Shown here: piece by piece, positions 58,772 to 64,000 of the stretch
Layout of the letters: the number at the start of each line of letters is the position of its first letter
Position numbering within the stretch: the stretch's first letter is position 1
Assembly (NCBI RefSeq): GCF_007164725.1
Contig: NZ_AP019697.1
Location: forward strand, 1,160,001-1,224,000
Direction of reading: 5' to 3'
DNA: 64,000 nt
DNA from: Dialister hominis
GTDB taxonomy: Bacteria; Bacillota; Negativicutes; Veillonellales; Dialisteraceae
The notes under the pieces: generated by a model
Database searches by the model: none
Told to the model about the DNA's origin: nothing
What the model saw: the letters and a program-made list of their open reading frames with translations, nothing else
Program-made: the position numbers and the translations under genes

Positions 58772-60139
58772 GGGTGTGTCAAGAGTTTTGTGTAAATCGA
58801 TTCAATAAGCAACATCGTATTGCTGCATAAGCTGAGACATCCTGTCGTCCATGAGCAGCTGGTTCCGGACCATCGCCCAGTTTGCGACGTGACGACCCTT
58901 CCATTTTTTATAGAGCTCTTGGATGCGTAGGTAGAAAATCTTGAAGACTGCATCCTCGTTGGGGAAAGCGCCTTTCTTGGTCACCTTGCGGAAGCTAGAG
59001 TTGACGCTCTCGATGGCATTGGTCGTGTACATGATCTTGCACACGGCACTGCCATAGTTATAGAGCTGCTCGACGTGTGAGAAATTGTTTTCCCATACGC
59101 TGACCGCGCCTGGATAAGCCTGCCAGTCGGTCTTGAACTTCTCGAATTCCTGACGGGCCTGCTTGACGTTGATGGCACCATAGATGAGCTTCAGCTGCTT
59201 CGTGAATGCACTCCACTGCTTGCGTGGGATGTAGCGGATGGAATTGCGGATGAGGTGTACGATGCAGCGCTGAACCGTGGCATGCGGGAATACAGCCTTG
59301 GCGCCTTCCTCCAATCCGCTCACGCCATCCATGGACAGGATGCCAAGATCCTTAACGCCGCGAGCCCGCAGCTCGTCGGAGATCTGCATCCAGGCATGCT
59401 TGCTCTCCGTCTCGTTGATCCAGAGGCCAAGGACATCCTTGCAGCCGTTGACGTCATAGGCAAGCATGACATAGACGGCCACCTGCTGGACGCCATACTC
59501 CGTGCGCAGCGATACGTAGATGCAGTCGACGAAAGCAAATGGATAGAACGACTGGAGCGGACGATTCCGCCATGCCTCGACCTCTTCCATGACGCAGCCT
59601 GTGATGGTGGAGATCTGTTCATGTGACATCTGGAAGCCGTAGATGTCTTCGATGGTTGCAGCGATGTCGCGTTGGCTCATGCCACGGGCATACATCGCCA
59701 GTACCTTGCCCTCGATGTACGAAACGTCGCGCTGGTGCTTCTTGATGATCTGCGGTTCAAACGTACTCTGGCGATCCCTAGGGACGCGGATAGGAACCTC
59801 GCCCAGAGAGGTCTTGAGCGTCTTGGATGAATAGCCGTTCCGGACATTGTCACCGTCTTCGGAGCGCTCATGCTTCTTATGGCCGAGATGATTTTCCATC
59901 TCACCTTTGAGCATGGACTCAAAAATGGGGCCAAAAATCTGCTTCAGGACGTCCTGTACGTCTTCCGCGCTCTTGATGTCGTAGTTGTTGAGGATTTGCT
60001 GAGCAATCTGCTCGCCTGGGGTAGTTGGTGGAGTTTTACACTTTGCCATTCTGTTACCGTCCTTATCTTTGTTTACCCCAGTATGGGGCATAAAGTAGAT
60101 TCATGCAATACCGATTTACACAAACTATTTTACACTCCC
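58772..60139 (-). mobile_element. IS256-family insertion sequence
   Basis: The element is 1368 bases with imperfect 28-base inverted repeats: GGGTGTGTCAAGAG at the left end and GGGAGTGTAAAATAG at the right, both continuing to TTTGTGTAAATCG. It carries an intact transposase on the minus strand and is flanked by an exact 8-base duplication. All parts are intact, so the insertion appears recent. Confidence 0.93.
58802..60049 (-). CDS. IS256-family (mutator-type) transposase
   Basis: The 415-residue DDE transposase has the mutator-family motifs: LKGEMENHLGHKKHERSE, GNVRNGYSSKT-like (here DNVRNGYSSKTLKT), VPRDRQSTFEPQIIKKHQR, the first Asp in FAFVDCIYVSLR, the second in LSMDGVSGLEEGAKAVFP with WLH-type VQRCIVHLIRNS, and the Glu region in TTNAIESVNSSFRK. 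ATG at 60049 has AAGGACGG seven bases upstream; an in-frame ATG at 60091 is less likely. The frame is intact. Base composition is more GC-rich than neighbours. Confidence 0.95.
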   Translation of the reverse strand: MAKCKTPPTTPGEQIAQQILNNYDIKSAEDVQDVLKQIFGPIFESMLKGEMENHLGHKKHERSEDGDNVRNGYSSKTLKTSLGEVPIRVPRDRQSTFEPQIIKKHQRDVSYIEGKVLAMYARGMSQRDIAATIEDIYGFQMSHEQISTITGCVMEEVEAWRNRPLQSFYPFAFVDCIYVSLRTEYGVQQVAVYVMLAYDVNGCKDVLGLWINETESKHAWMQISDELRARGVKDLGILSMDGVSGLEEGAKAVFPHATVQRCIVHLIRNSIRYIPRKQWSAFTKQLKLIYGAINVKQARQEFEKFKTDWQAYPGAVSVWENNFSHVEQLYNYGSAVCKIMYTTNAIESVNSSFRKVTKKGAFPNEDAVFKIFYLRIQELYKKWKGRHVANWAMVRNQLLMDDRMSQLMQQYDVAY

Positions 60140-60147
60140 TTTCTTTT
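60140..60147. repeat. right target duplication of the IS256 element
   Basis: Second copy of TTTCTTTT, immediately after the right inverted repeat. Confidence 0.9.
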
Positions 60148-60194
60148 ATGCCGAAAAGCTTTATTTACCGTGCATCTTATTTTAATAAATACTA

Positions 60195-60223
60195 TTGACA
60201 AGGAAATCTATACAGAGTACTAT
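60195..60223 (+). promoter_or_regulatory. metNIQ promoter
   Basis: -35 TTGACA (60195-60200), 17-base spacer, -10 TACTAT (60218-60223). The right end of IS256 lies about 50 bases upstream, so the promoter is intact. Confidence 0.85.
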
Positions 60224-60274
60224 AAACACAATCGATTAAAGTCAAACTAGTTTACCATCTAGTTAATTTAATAA

Positions 60275-60382
60275 TCTTATTCATCATGAGTGACGGAGGG
60301 ACTGGCCCATTGAAGTCACGGCAACCATTCTTAATGAAACGGTGCCAATTCCAGCGAGTAAAATCTCGAAAGATGATGTCAC
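60275..60382 (+). promoter_or_regulatory. SAM-I riboswitch (S-box)
   Basis: The conserved S-box core is clear: GACGGAGGGACTGGCCC, then GAAGTCACGGCAACC, GGTGCCAATTCC and the closing GAAAGATGATG that pairs with CATCAT at the 5' side (P1). The aptamer binds S-adenosylmethionine. It is followed at once by a terminator and then metN, as expected for a SAM-off switch. Confidence 0.95.
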
Positions 60383-60385
60383 AAG

Positions 60386-60411
60386 CTTTCATCTTTCGAT
60401 GAAAGTTTTTT
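60386..60411 (+). terminator. SAM-controlled terminator upstream of metN
   Basis: CTTTCATC and GATGAAAG form a stem with loop TTTC and a T6 tail. The GATGATG of the P1 stem can compete with the terminator's CATC arm, giving the on/off switch. Confidence 0.88.
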
Positions 60412-60432
60412 AATTTCAGGGAGGAGACCCCC

Positions 60433-61473
60433 ATGATTGAACTGAAACATATAACTAAAGTATATGACAATAATTACAGGGCACTCGATGATATCAATCT
60501 CACTATCAGAGACGGCGAAATTTTTGGAATCATAGGACAGTCCGGTGCCGGAAAATCAACACTCGTCCGCTGCATCAATATGCTTGAACCTCCGTCTTCC
60601 GGAGAGGTCATCATCAACGGGAAGGATATGACAAAGCTCAGCAGTTCCGAGCTGCGCAAAGAACGCAAAAACATCGGAATGATCTTCCAGCATTTCAACC
60701 TTCTCTCCAACAGAACCGTTGCCCAGAATGTTGCTTTCCCGCTTGAACTTGCCAATGTGCCGAAAGCGGAACAGAAAAAAAGGATTGATGACATCCTTGA
60801 ACTTGTAGGGCTTACCAGCTACAAGGACAAGTATCCGTCCCAGCTTTCCGGCGGACAGAAGCAGAGAGTCGGCATTGCAAGAGCCGTCGTATCCAACCCC
60901 TCTGTACTGCTTTCGGATGAAGCGACAAGCGCACTTGATCCGGAAACTGTAAAATCCATCCTCGAGCTTCTGAAAGACATCAATAAGAAGCTGAATATCA
61001 CAATCATCATGATTGCTCATCAGATGGAAGTCATCAAGGAAATCTGCGAACGCGTCGCAGTCATCGAACATGGAAAAATCATTGAACAGGGTTCGACTGT
61101 CGATCTCTTCACGAATCCCCAGACTGAAACGCTGAAGAAATTTATCGGAACCGTCATGTCCACGGAAGTTCCGGAGCAGTTGTCCCATATGAATATCCAT
61201 AAAGACAAAGAAAAGGAAGACGATCAGACAATCATCAGCCTTTCCTTCCGCGGGGACGTCACAAACGAGCCGATCATTGCAAACCTGATCCGCAAGTACA
61301 ACCTGGATGTCAGCATCCTTTATGGATCGATCGATTATATTCAGGACGTATCCTTCGGACGTCTGATCATCATGATCGACGGCCATGAAGATGACATGAT
61401 CAATGCATTAAGCCATTTGAAATCATTACCAATCACAAGCGAGGTGTTAGGCTATGTCTCCAGTAATCACTAA
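60433..61473 (+). CDS. metN: methionine ABC transporter ATP-binding protein
   Basis: MetN powers D- and L-methionine import. The 346-residue protein has Walker A GQSGAGKST (35-43), the Q-loop FQHFNLL, signature LSGGQKQRVGIARAV, Walker B VLLSDEATSALDPE, and a C-terminal NIL/ACT-like domain (about 265-346) that binds methionine and inhibits transport. ATG at 60433 has GGGAGGAGA upstream. It heads metN-metI-metQ behind the SAM riboswitch; its end overlaps metI by 20 bases. Confidence 0.97.
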   Translation: MIELKHITKVYDNNYRALDDINLTIRDGEIFGIIGQSGAGKSTLVRCINMLEPPSSGEVIINGKDMTKLSSSELRKERKNIGMIFQHFNLLSNRTVAQNVAFPLELANVPKAEQKKRIDDILELVGLTSYKDKYPSQLSGGQKQRVGIARAVVSNPSVLLSDEATSALDPETVKSILELLKDINKKLNITIIMIAHQMEVIKEICERVAVIEHGKIIEQGSTVDLFTNPQTETLKKFIGTVMSTEVPEQLSHMNIHKDKEKEDDQTIISLSFRGDVTNEPIIANLIRKYNLDVSILYGSIDYIQDVSFGRLIIMIDGHEDDMINALSHLKSLPITSEVLGYVSSNH

Positions 61474-62107
61474 TTTGCTTTTCAAAAGTCTGGCGGAAAC
61501 ATTGTACATGCTTTCCGTTTCAGCCATTATCGCAGCCATTATCGGAATACCGCTTGGCATCCTGCTCGTAGTCACTGAGAAGAACGGAATTCTCGTTTGC
61601 CCGGTACTCAATAAGCCGCTGGCATTTGCCATCAACATGGTCCGTTCCATTCCATTCATCATTTTGATGGTTGCCATCATTCCTTTTACAAGAATGGTAG
61701 CCGGTACCTCCATCGGTACTACAGCAGCTATTGTTCCTCTGACAATTGCCGCTATTCCATATACGGCAAGAATGGTGGAAACTTCCATCCGTGAAATTCC
61801 CTTCGGCCTTATTGAAGCAGCTGAATCCATGGGAGCCTCCCCCTATCAGATCATAAAGAAGGTCCTGATTCCTGAAGCTCTTCCATCGATTATAGAAAAC
61901 ATGACAGTTGTCATCGTATCCCTGATCGGTTCCTCCGCTATGGCAGGCACCATTGGCGGCGGCGGTCTCGGCGACCTTGCCATCCGCTACGGTTATCAGA
62001 GATTCCAGGCTGATGTCATGATTGCAACAATCATTGTATTGATCATCATCGTACAGCTTATCCAGTTCATCGGAAGCACATGGTCAAGAAAGACCGACAA
62101 ACGTTAA
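61454..62107 (+). CDS. metI: methionine ABC transporter permease
   Basis: MetI is the membrane channel subunit of the methionine importer. The 217-residue protein has five hydrophobic segments and the permease EAA loop AAESMGASPYQIIKKVLIPEALPS (in parts: AAESMGASPYQII, VLIPEALP). The end reads IIIVQLIQFIGSTWSRKTDKR. Its ATG at 61454 lies inside metN (20-base overlap), so the two are coupled; metQ follows 77 bases later. Confidence 0.97.
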   Translation: MSPVITNLLFKSLAETLYMLSVSAIIAAIIGIPLGILLVVTEKNGILVCPVLNKPLAFAINMVRSIPFIILMVAIIPFTRMVAGTSIGTTAAIVPLTIAAIPYTARMVETSIREIPFGLIEAAESMGASPYQIIKKVLIPEALPSIIENMTVVIVSLIGSSAMAGTIGGGGLGDLAIRYGYQRFQADVMIATIIVLIIIVQLIQFIGSTWSRKTDKR

Positions 62108-62184
62108 TCACCGGAATGGATGGAATTATCCGTCAAATCCCATTTCCGGAATTATAAATTCAAAAGAGAAAGGAAGTTTTGCTT

Positions 62185-63027
62185 ATGTTAAAGAAACTGA
62201 TTATCACCGGCCTTTGCGCACTCTCCGCAGCAGCAGTCATCACCGGCTGCGGTTCCGACGCTAAGCCGGCAGCATCCTCTGCCCAGTCTGCTCCTGCAGA
62301 AAAGAAGGAAATTACGGTTGGTGCAACAGCCGGCCCGCACGCTGAGGTTGTTGAAGCAGCTGCCAAAGAAGCTGAAAAGAACGGCCTTAAGGTCAATGTA
62401 AAGGAATTCTCTGACTACATTACCCCGGATCAGGCACTTGCTGACGGAGATCTTGATCTTGTAGTTTACCAGCATGAACCATTCCTGAACAACTTCAATA
62501 AGCAGCACAACACAAACCTCGTTCCGATTGGAAAAGCCATCCTGATGCGCATGGGCATTTACTCCAACAAGTACAAGGATGTCAAGGATATTCCTGACGG
62601 CGCTACCATTTCCATTCCTAACGATTCGACAAATGAAGGACGCGGACTCCAGCTTCTTGAAAAAGCCGGCCTGATCAAGCTCAAGGAAGGCGTAGGCATG
62701 AAAGCTACTCCTGCAGACGTTACGGAAAACCCGAAGCATCTGAAATTCAATGAGCTGGAAGCCGCTCAGCTCCCAAGAAGCCTTGACGATGTTGCTGCTT
62801 CTGTCATTACAATGAACTATGTCATGAGCGCAGGCCTGTCTCCAAAGGATCAGGGCATCTTCCTTGAATCCAAGGACACCCCGCTTGCTGTCATGATTAT
62901 TGCTGCCAGAGATAAAGACAAGAATCAGCCTGCTTACAAGAAATTCGTACAGGCTTACCAGTCTGATGCAGTCAAGAAATTCATTGCAGAAAAATATAAA
63001 GGAACCATTGAACCAGCCTGGGATTAA
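62185..63027 (+). CDS. metQ: methionine-binding lipoprotein
   Basis: MetQ (NlpA family) captures methionine outside the membrane for MetNI. The 280-residue protein has a signal peptide with lipobox VITGC (Cys22), an Ala/Ser linker, then ITVGATAGPHAEVVEAA, FSDYITPDQALADGDLDL, YQHEPFLNNFN and ISIPNDSTNEGRGLQLLEKAGLI (in parts). ATG at 62185 has AAAGGAAG upstream; a TTG at 62179 is less likely. It closes the metNIQ operon, followed by a terminator. Confidence 0.97.
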   Translation: MLKKLIITGLCALSAAAVITGCGSDAKPAASSAQSAPAEKKEITVGATAGPHAEVVEAAAKEAEKNGLKVNVKEFSDYITPDQALADGDLDLVVYQHEPFLNNFNKQHNTNLVPIGKAILMRMGIYSNKYKDVKDIPDGATISIPNDSTNEGRGLQLLEKAGLIKLKEGVGMKATPADVTENPKHLKFNELEAAQLPRSLDDVAASVITMNYVMSAGLSPKDQGIFLESKDTPLAVMIIAARDKDKNQPAYKKFVQAYQSDAVKKFIAEKYKGTIEPAWD

Positions 63028-63039
63028 TGGGTTTACCTC

Positions 63040-63070
63040 AAAGGATGATGCGCCTGCATCATCCTTTTTT
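63040..63070 (+). terminator. metNIQ terminator
   Basis: AAGGATGATGC and GCATCATCCTT pair around GCCT, followed by six T. Confidence 0.93.
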
Positions 63071-63150
63071 ATTGCAGGTCTCCTTTTGCTGTCTTTGACC
63101 TATTCATTCATGATATAGTTAATACGTAGACATCTTGCAAGGAGCTCCTT

Positions 63151-64000
63151 ATGAAAATTACAACCTTATTCCCTGCCCTGGGTGTAAAGAACTACAGAGT
63201 ATTCTGGATTACGCAGTGGATTGCGCTCATCGGTTTCTGGCTGCAGCTGACGACACAGCAGTGGCTCGTATATAAGATGACCGATTCTGCCTTTCTTTTA
63301 GGCCTTTTATCTGCATGCCAGTTCACCCCCTCCCTTCTATTCACACTGGGAACGGGGCTTTGGATCGATCATCACAACAAGAGAAAAATACTGATGGGAA
63401 CACAGTCCCTCTATATGCTGCAGGCACTTCTTTTAGGCCTGCTCCTTCTCTCCGGGCATGAAACGTATGGATGGCTTTTATTCTTTGCCTTTTTTCTGGG
63501 AACGATCGATGCCTTCGATATGCCTGCCCGCATGGCTTTCATGCCTGAATTGGTAGGAAAAGAAGCACTTCATAGTGCAGTCAGTTTGAACTCGACCAAT
63601 TTCAATATCACCAGAATAGTGGGCCCGCTGCTTGCCGCTTTTCTTCTGAACTATCTCTCTTACAGTGATATTTTCTTCCTTAATGCGGTTTCTCTCATCC
63701 CTATACTCTTTGCCTATGCCAAAATGAACGTGAATACTCCCGTCATTCAGGAAACCAATAAAAAACCGCTTCATGAAATCCGCGAGGGTATTTCCGAGGC
63801 ACGAAAGAATCCGATTATTTTCGGCAATCTTCTGGCAGCCGGAATCGTAAGCAGTCTGATCCTGAATATGGGTACTTACGGACCGCTCTTTGCAGACAGG
63901 GTACTTCACAAAGGACTTGATGGATTCGGATCCATTCTCTTTGCCGCAGGGGCCGGTTCCATGGCAAGCGGAATACTATCTGCCACATCCAGCACACATT
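63151..64000 (+). CDS. MFS transporter, EntS/DHA3-type (3' end outside window)
   Basis: The first 283 residues of a major facilitator superfamily exporter are visible; the gene continues past the window edge. ATG at 63151 has AAGGAG six bases upstream. The early pattern FPALGVKNYRVFWITQWIALIG, followed by WLQLTTQQWLVYKMTDSAFLLGLLSACQFTPSLLF (in parts), and the loop GLWIDHHNKRKIL with the MFS motif A are typical of the MFS_3/EntS group. About eight helices are seen so far. It probably exports a small molecule or drug; the substrate is unknown. Confidence 0.88.
   Translation, partial: MKITTLFPALGVKNYRVFWITQWIALIGFWLQLTTQQWLVYKMTDSAFLLGLLSACQFTPSLLFTLGTGLWIDHHNKRKILMGTQSLYMLQALLLGLLLLSGHETYGWLLFFAFFLGTIDAFDMPARMAFMPELVGKEALHSAVSLNSTNFNITRIVGPLLAAFLLNYLSYSDIFFLNAVSLIPILFAYAKMNVNTPVIQETNKKPLHEIREGISEARKNPIIFGNLLAAGIVSSLILNMGTYGPLFADRVLHKGLDGFGSILFAAGAGSMASGILSATSSTH

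Overview
The window looks like chromosome from a low-to-mid GC, Gram-negative-staining Firmicute of the class Negativicutes, most like Dialister or a relative. This is an inference. It rests on the mix of diderm-Firmicute traits (DapL/LysA diaminopimelate pathway, FabK-type enoyl reductase, GatCAB, YerC) and the gene order; no rRNA or other phylogenetic marker was available. Most genes are housekeeping and on the minus strand. The accessory content is three insertion sequences of three families: IS30 near 5 kb, IS1182-like near 26 kb and IS256 near 59 kb.

Layout. 1-4.8 kb: a response regulator cut by the window edge, lgt, ychF, dapL, lepB. 4.9-6.1 kb: IS30 element. 6.2-13.4 kb: class II fructose bisphosphatase (glpX), an ahpC plus AhpF-like peroxide-defence pair, and gatCAB with a small membrane protein. 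13.5-18.7 kb: ligA, pcrA and the manganese pyrophosphatase. 18.9-24.3 kb: the glycolytic operon cggR-gapA-pgk-tpiA-eno. 24.8-29.2 kb: fabK, an IS1182-family element and a MurJ/SpoVB-like flippase. 29.3-34.5 kb: folP-folB-folK-mfd. 34.6-34.8 kb: a compact promoter-to-terminator unit holding a very small hydrophobic reading frame. 35.5-44.2 kb: a long directon pncA-thiL-gpmA-patatin-tsaE-tsaB-rimI-tsaD-histidine kinase-ANTAR regulator-metallo-hydrolase. 44.5-53.6 kb: an unknown membrane protein, nth-trxB, a nucleoside kinase, leuS, a gamma carbonic anhydrase homologue and lysA. 53.8-58.6 kb: three tandem amino-acid-binding lipoproteins, a phosphohexomutase and yerC. 58.8-60.1 kb: IS256. 60.2-63.0 kb: a SAM-I riboswitch controlling metNIQ, followed by an MFS exporter cut by the window end.

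How the genes fit together. CggR probably senses a glycolytic sugar phosphate and controls lower glycolysis. The phosphoglycerate mutase is not in that operon but lies 18 kb away (gpmA), while GlpX supplies the gluconeogenic step. DapL and LysA bracket the end of the diaminopimelate/lysine route. TsaB/TsaD/TsaE make the t6A tRNA modification. AhpC, its AhpF-like reductase and TrxB form a thiol/peroxide system with a PerR-like operator. MetNIQ imports methionine under SAM control.

The most striking observations are: a DapL whose PLP-binding lysine is replaced by glutamate; the small-peptide transcription unit at 34.6-34.8 kb with a strong ribosome site but a stop at codon 3; a palindrome shared by the eno terminator and the end of the IS1182 element; target duplications that date two insertions as fairly fresh; an AhpF with reversed domain order; and three tandem binding proteins sharing an upstream motif.
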